Shown one piece after another: positions 28,781-40,221 of a stretch of DNA of 64,000 nucleotides. Location: positions 310,001-374,000 of the forward strand of contig SJRY01000111.1 in assembly GCA_011319805.1 (NCBI GenBank), in the 5' to 3' direction. Position 1 is the stretch's first letter. Each line of letters opens with the position of its first letter. The position numbers and the translations under genes are program-made. The DNA is from Macrocybe gigantea (taxonomy: Eukaryota > Basidiomycota > Agaricomycetes > Agaricales > Callistosporiaceae). The notes beneath the pieces were generated by a model. It was not told where the DNA came from and searched no databases. It was given only the letters and a program-made list of their open reading frames with translations.

Positions 28781-29975
28781 TCAAACCGCCTTGGGATTGA
28801 TCCCAACAGCTGGTCCCGTTCAGCATCAAATGTAGGAGCAAATGCAAAGCAACGTACTGATGTACCCAATGACGCCCTCTGGCCAATCGTCATGGATAGA
28901 CTCGATGCTTCAAAGACCGATAAGAGTCACATCGGGACGGAAAGAAAAGCAAAGACATACTCGACGACAGGGTAGAAACCGGCTTGGTTCGCAGTCATGT
29001 AGGTCGGGTCGTCAAGGTTGGTCACGCGCGTGTGGGTGTTGGTATTGTACGGCGACTGCATTCCGATGATAGTGGTCCACTTGTCAGTGAAGAAGACCTG
29101 TCCCACGTGTGCGACGGAAGAAGTCATTGACGACGAAGCGTGAACCGCCAAGTTGATATGGTTAGCCCCGTCGGATGTGAAACCCGGGAAGATGGTTTGG
29201 AATTCAGCAATTCCATTTGACGTTGACGGCGAAGCGCCTCTCAAAAAGGTCGATCCATAATTGCCTTGTGCATTGGCTAGAAGGAGTACGTTGGTCAAAA
29301 ACGATTGAACCCCAGTGCTGTTAGAGAGACCTGACTTACGGGACCAAATCTCAACCATGACGTTAGGAAGGGGCTTGCATGTCGTAACATCCATGACACC
29401 AATGTCAAGGGTGAGTGCTATGCCGCTGAATAGGCTGTCAGCCCGAAGGAGGAAGCGATCGGGGACCGTACGTACGTCTGGCCTTCTGTGACATCCTGGC
29501 GTATTGGCTGCAAATAAAGGCAGATACGTCGACAACTTGCACGTCGGAATATTGAAAATGTTCTTACTGGATTCGCGACATAATTCACTACAATAAAAAT
29601 AGACCACATCAGTCGCTGTTTGTAGGACTGGACAGGCGTCACAGAACTTACCACGCGGGGACTCAGGAGCAAGCACGCATGTGAGCTATAGACAGAAAGC
29701 GTGAGTTCTTGCCGAAAGTAGAATGAGAAGGGCGCTAGCGACATTCAAAAAGCTTGCGTAGTAGGTTCTTTTGGCGTGGCCTCTTGTCGCTCTACGAGCC
29801 AGATTGAACGCGGAGATTTCAGCGGAACAATCTCTGCTCGCCAATTTTTCAGAGGTATCAGCGGGCATAGCTGAGAGAGTAACTCAGTAACCAAACCGCG
29901 CCAAGAAAGAAGGAACTGACCAGAAACGTATGCACAAAGCAGAGCGACTAGAGCGATGGATGAGAACATGTACAT
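28781..29975 (-). CDS. Secreted intradiol ring-cleavage dioxygenase-like protein, copy 2
   Basis: The start at 29975 gives the signal peptide MYMFSSIALVALLCAYVSG. It continues LASRDCSAEISAFNLARRA, LTCVLAPESPRG, VNYVANPIRQDVTEGQT, GIALTLDIGVMDVTTCKPLP, NVMVEIWSRKS, NAQGNYGSTFLRGASP and EFQTIFPGFTSDGANHINLA. Near the end comes SIHDDWPEGVIGYI, joined by a last intron to TVGINPKAV-stop at 28781. It shares the exon plan and HIN core (29152-29160) of copy 1 and is clearly its paralog, with about the same intron positions. It is probably extracellular, on aromatic lactones, catechols or related ring compounds; activity is not assured without the canonical histidine. Confidence 0.86.
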
Positions 29976-30587
29976 CTTGGCGGGTACTATGACGCGAATT
30001 GCAGGGTAATGACATCCCTTCGGAGCAGACTACACGCATTTTATACGGTCCTTTCGTCGCCTTTCAAGACCAATGAAAACTTTACAACGCGCAACTGCCA
30101 AAAGGGCCAGGCAAAACAGTGCTGAAAACAGAACAGATCAACGCAGAGCCGCATAGACAGCCAAAAAAAAAAATTACGTGGCAGACAATGTGGGTATGTC
30201 AGAATAGCAGATGGCCTGTCTCCGCGGTTTATCCTCCGGCATGACCTGATCACGATACGACTGACGCGAGGAGATACGAACCATACTTGCATGAGTCCGA
30301 AAATGGCGCCGAAACGGAAAAACTCAGGTCACTGGTTTGGCATATGAGAGATGTGGAGCCCCATTATTACCCTTAGATAGAAGTCGACCCCACCGATCAA
30401 GGTTTCCGGCAACCATGGGGCACTAGACTTGTGTTCGAGGATATGTCCGACGTGATGGAAGCCACCGGACCGTTGAGCCACTCTTCTATTGTATCATCGG
30501 CGATGGATGGACGTGGTGAAGCATGTTATAGCACATGGGCTCCCAGTAGCTAAGTACAAAAAAATCATCGGCATGACGTTACGCATA
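29976..30587. other. 612-bp intergenic region upstream of dioxygenase copy 2
   Basis: No supported gene lies here. The side nearest 29975 carries the TATA-like element; the rest is the 3' flank of the alpha-galactosidase gene, with an A-rich patch near 30165. Confidence 0.4.
30039..30045 (-). promoter_or_regulatory. TATA-like element of dioxygenase copy 2
   Basis: TATAAAA on the minus strand is about 65 nt before the start codon at 29975, mirroring the element of copy 1. Confidence 0.6.
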
Positions 30588-32521
30588 TCACTGTTCGGTG
30601 AAGATGTATGCACGAACATCATGAGAAGGAATGCTCCTGTCGAAAAAGAAGTTTCCAAAAATGCCTTTGTCCTCGTGCTTCCATAAATCTCGGACAGCGT
30701 ACTTTTTGTCCGTCTTGAGATGGGGTGAGTGGGAGAACGTGAAGTTTAGATCAACTGTCCGCTCGTTGAAGTTGATGTACATGATGGCAGTATGCTTCTG
30801 ATCCCGAAATAGCCACTGGCGGAAAATCAGCGGCAACACCCTTGGAGAAAAAAGATCATTCATGCCTCCAATATTGTACGGGGAACGATCTGAACTCGAT
30901 TTTCACTGCGTGCGCTTTACGATCACGATTAGCACTCACGGATCCCAAGTTCCGTCAGGGTTTTTGCCCCAAAAGAACGGCATTAACGGCTCTCCGATGC
31001 AGCTGTCTTGATTGATGGCAATGATCTCGGGGTTAAGCAGAATATCCAGCTGGGCTAGGGTGAGCTGGGACACCTGTGATGGAATAGAGTCGAGAACAAG
31101 GAGGTTGACGGTGGAGATACGACGTACGTCCGTGCCGACTAAAAGCGGAGATTTTGTGAGCGCCCAAGCTGTGAAATGGCTCCGTTGCTCTGCTAAAGTG
31201 AGGGCTCCATTTCCATTCTCCAACATGTCTACAAGGAGAAAGGTAAAAATCGAATTGAAAATGCAGAACATGAGGACTGAATTCACCAAGATCATTGTGA
31301 CCCCAAAAGTTCGAATATTGACCGATGAAGGATGCGTTGTTTAGAATCTGCGTGATCCGGAGCCAGTTCGGTTGGATATCATCGTACACTTGTGTAGCAA
31401 ACAAAGCAATCCAGTCAATAGAAAATACAGGTAAGACTCATAAACGTACTTCGCCATGAGTTCGCAATAGGAGGTGCCCAGGTCCATGCGTCGAAACTCT
31501 GCCATTCAACGAGTGAATAAAAGAGCATCTTGCCGGTTTCGCTCTGAACTTGAACTAAAGCGTCCGTCCAACGTTTGAATCTCTGGGCATTGGTTCCGCT
31601 AAAACTCCCCGAATCACAATTGTCAATCTAGCCCAAGAATCAGATTCATGTCCTGGAACTAAATTCGCGCTCGATTCACAGACTTTGACATAATCAAAAC
31701 CTGGATGGAGGAGATGAGGCAAAAACCAAGGGGAGAGATCATGGAGATTTACCCCATTCCACAAAGGTGCGGGCATCGGTTAATTCATGATAGAGGCTAC
31801 CTGCAAATCCAGCGCACTAGAACAGTATAAGGAAGAAGCGAATGTGGATGAAAATGAACAATATTACTGTAGTGAGGCCCTGATCTTCCTAGTGATTGTT
31901 TGCGGCATCACAATTGGGATTGATGCATATAATCGAGATAACATACATATATCTATTGTCCATTAGCTACCGTAGCATGATCACTGAAAAGCAGATACAC
32001 TTACCCCTGCCTTGAATCCCAAGCCATGCAAGAAGTCAGTCAGATTTTTCATTCCGCCTGAAGTGTACAATCTCCGTGCATTCACTGTTATTGCTATGAC
32101 AGGGGACGAGAACCGTACTTGGGAACTTCGTCTTGTCTACGACTAATTTACCCTGTGCATCTCGAGACTTTGTGTTCCAGCAGTCGTCGATGTTGATATA
32201 ATTATATCCAGCGTGAAGGAATCCGAGTTGCTCCATCTGAACGGCGGTGTCGCGGATCAGCGTTTCGTTGATATTGCAAGCAAAGCGGTTCCAGCTGCAA
32301 AGGCTATCGGTATGACTCCAGACCTGGAATGGATGCCTACGTGTTGAAGCCCATGGCCGGCGTCTTCTGAAGCCCTTTGTTCCAAGCAAACTGTACGGAG
32401 CAATCATTTTGTGAGCTGTGCCAAGTGAGTGGTGTGTAACACATACTGCCGGAACTAGAAATGGGACCATTGTCATCAATGGTACCATCTTCGTCAGGGA
32501 ATGTGTTTGGGTGATTGTCAT
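30588..32521 (-). CDS. GH27 alpha-galactosidase, secreted
   Basis: The N-terminus (MTITQTHSLTKMVPL, or MVPL at 32488) is hydrophobic through TMVPFLVPA and is followed after an intron by FAWNKGLQKTPAMGFNTWN, the GH27 opening. Further blocks are ETLIRDTAVQMEQLGF, AGYNYINIDDCWNTKSRD and SLYHELTDARTFVEWGFDYV. The nucleophile Asp is in KIDNC, and WQSFDAWTWAPPIANSWR comes after it. GHNDLDMLENGNGALT carries the acid/base Asp. The end is AVRDLWKHEDKGIFGNFF, SHDVRAYIFTEQ-stop. The enzyme releases terminal alpha-galactose from galactomannan, raffinose-type sugars or galactolipids outside the cell. The intron before WLFRDQKHTAIMYIN (about 30800-30900) is not resolved, so the C-terminal exon joint is uncertain. 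Confidence 0.9.
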
Positions 32522-32985
32522 AAGTTAGAAGAGCTCCTGGACAGGAAGACGCGTAGCGATGTGATCGTTTAAATATTGTCGGATGAGATTATTGAAGCAA
32601 AGTGGAATAAAAGAAGACGAGTAGGGCATATGGTTCAAGACACCCGTGGCCATGCTGATTCCTTGATCTCGTGGGATTCGTTGCAATGACCCGAAAAGTT
32701 CGTAGTTCGTGGATGAGAAGACGCACTACGACGCTGAAGGTGTTCAATATTTAGCTGGAACTTGAGAAAACGGTTGAAAACACAGTAACGACAGCTTTCA
32801 TTGAGTAGAGTACGCGTTGAACAGGCGGCATGAGTGGAAGGTTGTAGGAGGTCACATTGGCACCTGTCAAGAGTTGTCAACTGACACACACTCGGTGGCG
32901 AAACGCAAACGCGGCATGCACAAACCGGTTGCTAGAGTCAACGACGTGCTTGTGCTCACTCGCATCGTCTGCATGTCGCCTTCTC
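32522..32985. promoter_or_regulatory. 464-bp divergent region, alpha-galactosidase and EXO5
   Basis: This is the widest divergent gap after the PalI region. It is AT-rich near 32560-32620 on the galactosidase side. I could not pick out a specific operator. Confidence 0.35.
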
Positions 32986-34925
32986 ATGTCGGATGACTAC
33001 GATGCATACGACTTTCCCGAATTTACGGAAGAAGACCTGCGATCCATTGACACGCATGTCGCTCACATATATCTCAACTCTGCCAGTGGACTGCCGGCCA
33101 TCAAAATTGAACTAGACCCAGAACCAGTGACTGCAGCTGAGGACTCGAAGGAACCAGAGCCAAGTCCACTCGAGGCCTTCCGAACGCGTGGCATACTGTC
33201 CGTTACTGACTTGACCTCACTTGCGTGGTGCGTCCAGCTGCTACGTGCTGCATGCCAATGATGGGCAACTCCACAGGTGTGAGGTACAGGTTGACTATGG
33301 CCTGCGCCAAAGGCGAACAAAACCGTTAGTCTGTCGCCCAGACTCCTTCGTTTCGTCGTCCGGGAAGGAGATAGCCGTCCAGAAGGCCGTCGCAGTGAAG
33401 AATGATAGAACAACAAAGGAAGGAAGGGTCTGTCTTGTCATCCAGCAGTTGAATATGTTTAATCGTTGAATTTGAAGGCGATGCACAAGGATCTCGAACG
33501 TGAAGTCCGTGCCGAAGAAGTTCCAGTCGACATCACTTCAGATGAAGAGCGATGGGCGTTACGGTGCACCTTGGTTTCCGCTCGCAATATCACAAACCGA
33601 ACTTATGCTCGGGGACAGGTTTCTAAACATGATGTCATGCATAGAACAATTGATGTTAGAAGGCCTTACGGTACGCGTGTTTTGAAAGATATGCAGATTT
33701 CCTGTCTGATTTCTTGAAACAGAGAGAAATGCCTGTCTTTGGCATAATCCATGACCAGGTCATCACTGGAATAATAGTACGCAGACGTTGTTGAAGTGAC
33801 TTTTGATAGCTGATGTTTCAAATAGGACGAAATTTTGCGAAAACCCTGGCAACCTCATATGGCGAACGGATCCTTATTTCCACGGAACGATTCGCAGCAT
33901 TCGGACGTTGTGAGCTATTCTCCTTCAGTATGATGCCGTGGACTCACTGCTTGTGCGCTAAGCAATCTGGAGCTCAGTATTCACTACACCTGATCGATAC
34001 TAAGACGCGACGTATAAACTCCCTACCAAGCGAAAATGACACCCTTCCGTCTCGCCTACAGTTAATGCTTTACCACCGTCTCCTGGATAATCTCATATCA
34101 AGTTCGCCCCCTTTTGATTTTCGGTTATTATATACTAAACTCGGCCTCCACCCATCCAAGCCATTCTCACTCCGTTTTATTCAGCAAGCAGAGTTTCTGC
34201 TGTTTGATTCTGAGCATTCCCGGGCCATGCTGTGCTTGGATGATGTTGTCTTGGCTTGGAAAAAGCTTGTTCTCGAATCCGGGATTCAGATCGTCGACGA
34301 TAACGTTCAAATAATTTATCGCTTGCAGTCTCGCTCTCGTGGACGGAAAATTGTTGTGAAAACTGAAGATGTACAATCAAGCATCCACTCTATCGGCTTC
34401 TCACAAGAAGAGCATGATATCTCTAAAGCCATTGCGGCCAGTCTGCAAGAGCCTGCTTCGACTACGTCGGAAAGAGGGCCCTCCACTACGGCTGATGAAC
34501 ATCAAGACCCACCCGCCGTGTCTGAACCAACGGCGGCTGTCAACGCTTTTGGGAAAGACATGAGCTCCGAACAGTCACGAGGTTAGTCTTAACTTGAATA
34601 GATGTACTGATCTGACACCGATTCTTGTAGTGGAGAATGCGTCAGATACACCAACTATCATAGGAACCAAGACATTCAAGGTCAATCCTGTTCTGTTGGG
34701 AGACTACCTTGTCCGCGCTCTGGAGTGGTGGCACGGTCTTCGGGAGCCTGAGGGTGTTTCAATAGAAGATTCCAGGAGATGCAAGTGCGTCTCTAGTCTG
34801 CCGATTAGCGCGTGCCCTATGACTAACGATGTGAGAACAGTTCTTGCGAATACTCCATGGATTGTGAATGGCGAGAACGGAAGGCAAAGGAACTAGCAGA
34901 GAAACTACAGATACGAGCAGCATGA
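32986..34925 (+). CDS. EXO5: EXO5/Dem1-type Fe-S cluster exonuclease
   Basis: The start is MSDDYDAYDFPEFTEEDL. Conserved blocks are ILSVTDLTSLAWCEVQ (first Cys of the cluster), VDYGLRQRR, RPDSFVSSSGKEIAVQ and MHKDLEREVRAEEVPVDITS. IEQLMLEGLTREMPVFGIIH and ITGIID follow, then LIDTKTRRINSLPSE with the PD-(D/E)xK nuclease Asp and Lys. After RLQLMLYHRLLDNLI, the tail RRCNSCEYSMDCEWRERKAK supplies the remaining cluster cysteines. Family members are bidirectional single-strand exonucleases: yeast Exo5 serves mitochondrial DNA, human EXO5 nuclear repair. No clear mitochondrial presequence is seen, since the protein opens with acidic residues. The stop is at 34923-34925. Confidence 0.9.
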
Positions 34926-35212
34926 GCAGACGAGGTGTCGATTAGGATAATCCATTGAATTTCATTTATTTGCAAGATGTGGAGTTCCGTCGCCTTGTCA
35001 ATGTGATCGCGTCACGATTGACTTCAACCTTCAAAGAATTTAATAATCCGAATTGACCCTCTAACAGCTTCTGTTCCGTACATCCCTTTATATTAACAAC
35101 CAGTGCAGACGCACGCCCACGTTTAGGGGTTCTTTTCTCAAGACATCGCACTCGTCTTGACAGCATCAACTCAACGCGCCTACAAACACGAGTCCTACTC
35201 GTTTCATCGTCC

Positions 35213-36225
35213 ATGGAGAACTGGGAATCCTATTTGCACTGGTCATTCCGGGAAGAACATGTACTGTTGCCTTTCATTCGTCTGCGCGACATCCCCACCT
35301 TTCTCGCTGCTTCGCTTTTAGCCATGATCATCTGCATCTCCGAGAGGTACGTGACAGCAAATGTCAATGTGGACATTGACGTTGATAGAAGGCTCATCGG
35401 CGTGACTCGAGCAGATGCATTTCGAAAGTGGTGGACATGAATTGGGAACCGGAAGCTGTCCGGCTCTCCCGGTGGAAGAAGGCTATATGGAGGACGCTCC
35501 TTTACTGGATCACCACCTTTCTACGCCTGTGAGCATCAGCATCATTTGCAAGTAAATTTTAGGCCCTCATCGCGCTCGGCTATGCGGCTACAGTTGCTAC
35601 ATGTTGATAACAATGACCTTCCACTTGGGGTAAGCACAGAAATCTTCCTCATAGCCCACTCGAAGCTCAAGCCTAAGATGCAGTCTAATTCTTGTCATTG
35701 TGAGTCGGAAAAACAGCCCAGCCAGTGAAACCCACTCTAGAATGTTCCTCACGAACGGCAACCAGGTCACAACCCTCACTATAAGCCATTTCTTCCTTTT
35801 CGAGATGCAAAGCCTTCCGAAAGTCATAAATGTCGAAGAGTATGCTTTAGTTTCTCCAGCCATAGTAAAGTTAGCTCAAGCAAGTGAACAGGAACTTGCC
35901 TGAAGTGGAAGAGCCGCTCATTAAAGAACGCCCAGCCAGTCGTCCCCGTTCAAAATCGAAACCCGATGCAATATTCATACATCCCAGCACATCCAATATT
36001 GCTCGCGCTGATGCCGCAGCATTCGAACTTGGAATTTCGGGAAGCACTGAGCGTGTTGAAGGAAACAAATATACTGGTGAAAACGCGCCGTGGCGAGCTG
36101 GGGAAGGACAAACAGTGGCTAGAGCGTTATTGGCATCAAAGCGCGGCAAAAGCAAGGGAACCATTACCCCTCGGCGAGCTGGCGACTCGTCTTCAGACTC
36201 GGAATCATGGCCAAATCATCCGTAA
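35213..36225 (+). CDS. Ctr-type copper transporter with an unusual C-terminal tail
   Basis: The exons read MENWESYLHWSFREEHVLL, then TM1 (IPTFLAASLLAMIICISER), a cytosolic loop (VVDMNWEPEAVRLSRWKKA), TM2 (IWRTLLYWITTFLRL), and after an intron the Ctr signature in TM3, CYMLITMTFHLGLILVI (M-x-x-x-M type). Ctr proteins form trimeric high-affinity copper uptake channels in plasma or vacuolar membrane. The usual N-terminal Met clusters are absent, which is common in vacuolar forms. After TM3 the expected end of the family is missing. The frame seems to resume after an intron of about 180 nt as QVNRNLPEVEEPLIKERPAS and ends SDSESWPNHP, a basic/serine tail without its own ATG. That last joint is tentative. 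Confidence 0.6.
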
Positions 36226-36336
36226 CCTTCGTTTGCGTGCTTCATTGCGAGACATCCATTTATCATTATTAGATTTGCTCGTCTTCTGTATAAGAAACAG
36301 ACTAAATGCAATGGTTATATATATATCTTACACAGA

Positions 36337-39300
36337 TCACCGGCCTCTACTACCCGCCTGCAGTCCAGCTCGTTTAGGTGGCAGCGCCCTACTTAGATTA
36401 GCCGAAGCAGTGGCCTCGGCCGTCTTACGCTGCCATTGATCGATGAGCTTCCCAACACCTTCATAGGGTCGTTCGGGTGACGGCGAACGTATATCTCCCG
36501 AATGAGAGTGTTCTTCGGTTGCCTTTTGAGAAGGTAAAGGGAAGACAGATTTAGCCGCCTCTGATTGCAAGGAGACCGGCGAACGAGATATCGTCCGTCC
36601 CGAATTTCGAGCTGTTTTGTCCGCCTGATTAGACAATGATGAAAGAGGCGATGTTCGGGAACCATCTCCAAGAGAGCTTGTCACGGCAAGAGAATCCGAT
36701 GGTCGACTATTGCGATGATCTTTAATGGGTTGTTGTTCCGATAGAACAGCTGCAGTTTTCCCTGCAAATTTGGAAGTTGGAGAGGCAGCAGGCAGCAGGG
36801 GTCGAGCCTTGGCACCTAGTTCTTCATACCGTTGCACCATATCCGATATTGACGTTCGTCTGACACTAGTTCGCTTAGCCTCCTGAGGAGGATGTAGACT
36901 AGCGATCGGAGTAGTGGGACCGTCCGCTGACTTCGATGGGAAGATGATAAGGGACTGAGGTCGGGATCGCGATGACGTTGGAGACGAGAGGGTGTCCTTG
37001 TCCTTGGGGTGTAATCCTTCGGCGGCACCTTGCGAGATGCTCAGCATTTGTCTTCCAGGAGAACGCTGCACAGGCGAAGGAAAAGGAGCGCCAAGAAGAT
37101 TGGAATCACCCGAGGTGTTAGGCCGCGTTATAGACTGGAATTGTACAGGTGGTCGAGGAACAGGCTGAGCTTTATGTGAATCTCGTTCCTTTTCCTTTAT
37201 GCCGATACCCCCACCCCATAGATCGACCAAGTCATGCACAGAGCTCTGACGACCTCGCCTATCCTTACTAGATGTAGGTCGTTTAGGGGACGGCACAAAT
37301 CTATCCGCATCTTCTGGGCCTTCATCAGAGGATGAATCTAGGTCTCGGGGGTCATTTGCGTTGACTTGCAGGGGCTTTTCGATCTCACTAGCTATTTTAG
37401 CATTTGAAGGCGCAGTACCTACTGGTGGACTGCTGAGGCTGTCAAGAACGGGATATGCGCTGTTGAACCTCAACAGTGTGGGTGATATAACAGGAGAAGG
37501 CGAAAGCTGAGGAGAGGGTGTCCGCATCTTTTCCGGTTGCGGGGATGGTTCGGTCACAATGGTCGCCTGTGAAGGAATGCTGCTCTGTAGGATGAGTGAT
37601 GCACGTTTGCTTGGAGACTCCCTAAGCACAGGCGTAATGGCTGGAGAGGGGGTATTTGATAGGACATCTATCTGGGTATCTGGATGAGCACGACTAGACC
37701 TGGGGCGATCTAAAGTTCGGAAACTAGGTTGAGGCGATGGCACAGAGGTGTCTACGAGCGAATCTGTGACATTGAGGAAGGAATGTCTCTTCGTCAGCGA
37801 CATACGACGTGTAACACCATGGTGGAGCGAGGGGTGAGGACCGTCGGAGTCTAGGAATTGGAAGCTGGAACCCCTGGAATGATCGTGAGTCCTTTGACTC
37901 TCTTCCTTATTCGACTCCAAGGAAAGTGAGGGCTCATTCAAAAGGACAGTTTTGGCATTATGTGATAGCCGAGGTGCGAAAGCCAAGGGCTTGTCGTCGG
38001 ACCCCGAAGGAAGTTGGTTATGCCTTTGGCGCTCAGGCGACGGTTTGACAGCAACTTGAAGATCCGAAAGGTTATTTAACCAATTCCCAGACCCTGAGGA
38101 GAAACTGGCGTTAAGCTCGTCCAAAGAGGGAAACCGCGTTTCAGCAGAGAAACTAGCAGTCGGATTTGATCGCGATGACGACTGAGAAAATGTTCCAATT
38201 TTGGACTGTGAAGATGACGGACGAGACTGCGAAAGCTGCTGCGATTGAGGATACTGGAATGGAGAAGACTTGGAGTTGGAAGAAGGTTTATCCTTCTCGT
38301 TATGGGTAGAACTCATGATAGCCAGTCCAGTCCTTAATTTCCGTGCCTCGGCAAGAGTCGGCGCCAGCTTCTCCACTTGAGGAGCAAGACCAAGCCCTTC
38401 AAATGCGTCCCTCGGCTTGGTCACAGAAGTTGCAGGTTTTGACAGAGTTAGGGTGGTGCCCTTCAATGCGGTTGAAGATGGCGCGTCAAGATCAACGAAA
38501 TTATCTCCGAATCCGTGGGCGTCTTGACCGCTTCGACTATCCGCAGATTGCCCGCTTATCTTCCAAAGATCACTACCGACCACGTTCAGCGACGGCGACT
38601 GACCGTTCATCGTGTTGGACGTAGTCGTTGTAGACCCCTTAAAGTTAACAGGCCTCCTCGGCGAACCAGTGGTACGCTGTTTAGCAGTGGCTCGGCACCA
38701 GAGGTCTTCGAAGAAGAGACAGATTTCCGGGGCATATCTGCCTTCTGAATGTCCATACCTTTCGGCTGAGATGCAGCATGCTGGATCTTGTTCTCTGTGA
38801 TATTCGGAGACAGCGATGGCTTGATCTGTGTCGACGGACGAGGGGGAAGAGGCGGTGGGGATATGTTGTAGTGATATAATGATTTGGTGCCGCGTAAGCG
38901 ATGGACATGGGTGAGGATATCAAAAATGCTCGGTCTTTGTACTCCGTGCTCTTGCAACATAGATGCTGGGGTGTAGTTTGTTGAGTATCACTGACGAAGT
39001 AGAAGTTCTAAACCCGCCTACCAATCAACTGGTGCATCTGAGGGGAGTAGACAGGATAAGGAGGGATGTGGTACTGAACATTAATGATCGCCAAGGGACC
39101 GTGCTCTTCAAAAGGTGTTGTGTAGTAGCACAGCTTGTACAGCAAAACACCTAAAGCCCAAACATCGCTCTTCTCGTCTACGGGTCGCTTGGAGTAGAGA
39201 TCGACCATTTCAGGAGCTCTGTATTGCAGAGTGGTATGCTTGGCCAGGTCGGCTTCCAAGGCACGGATTTCCTGTGCAGTCGACGGTGGACGGGATACTG

Positions 39301-40019
39301 CGGCCGCTGAACCGAAATCACACAGCTTGTAAGACGTCGATGATGACTGGAGTATGTTTTCGACTTTCAGATCACGATGCAACAACGGCGGGTGTAGACT
39401 GTGCATATATGCTACGCCTTCGCAGATGTCGACAAATATTTGGAGGATTTCGGCTTCGGTGAGCCTTTCGCGCAGTCGACGATTCATCATGTCGATGATT
39501 CCACCTCCTAATAGAAGCTTAAGTCGTCAATGTGGACTGCGAGTAAGCAGTCTATCATACCGGGACAGTATTCCATGAGGATGAAAACTTCATATGTACC
39601 ATTCGGTAACTTGTTCCATGCTGCATCAATAAAGTGCACAATGTTAGGATGGCCTTTCAGCAATCTCTGAGGACATGTTTTAATGCGTCCTGAAGATGGA
39701 GCGTATGGCCTACCATTACATCGACTTCCTTTTTGACCTCAGAAAGCATGGCCTCATTAGCGACAGCAATTCTCTTGAGAACATGATGTGTCGTGTTATA
39801 AACAGGTGTCGCGGTCCTCACAAGATAGACATGGGCAAAGCCACCTTAAGTGTAATAAGGAGGGATGAACTTATGCATCCTGAGGCTCATTACGCAATGC
39901 CTACCTTGAGACAGGTAGCGTTCGACCTGAACATTGAACTTGTTCACTGAGATTTGTTGGCCGGGAAAGAGAGTGCCCTTGTTCTGCGCATGAGCGTGGT
40001 ATGCCATGGGATTTGCCAT
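36337..40019 (-). CDS. Ark/Prk (NAK family) actin- and endocytosis-regulating protein kinase
   Basis: The start at 40019 reads MANPMAYHAHAQNKGTLFPG, and QVERYLSQGGFAHVYLV carries the glycine-rich loop. The ATP Lys is in HHVLKRIAV. LLKGHPNIVHFIDAAWNK, FILMEYCPGGGIIDMMNRR and the catalytic loop LLHRDLKVENIL follow. DFGSA (DFG motif), LQYRAPEMVDLYSKRPVDEK and SDVWALGVLLYKLCYYTTPF close the kinase domain. This is the NAK signature. The remaining 900 residues are Ser/Pro-rich and disordered, with many SP and TP sites. Yeast Ark1/Prk1 phosphorylate endocytic coat proteins. A frame change near 38641 (between GGLLTF and KGSTTTTSNTMNGQS) needs one base or a 38-nt intron. Confidence 0.88.
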
Positions 40020-40221
40020 GGAAGAGACTGTTGAAACGACCGGAAGAAGGAATGGAGCCGTCCAGCAGGCGGCTATTGAAGCAGTTGCATGTAATGGACA
40101 GGACCAGCAACCAAACGTCCTTGATCTGTTTCCAGCACGTGACAGACCAAATACGGACTACTAAACCTTCCAAACTAGGAGGACAAACTCCAATCAACTA
40201 CCTCAACCTCGATAAGCCGAT

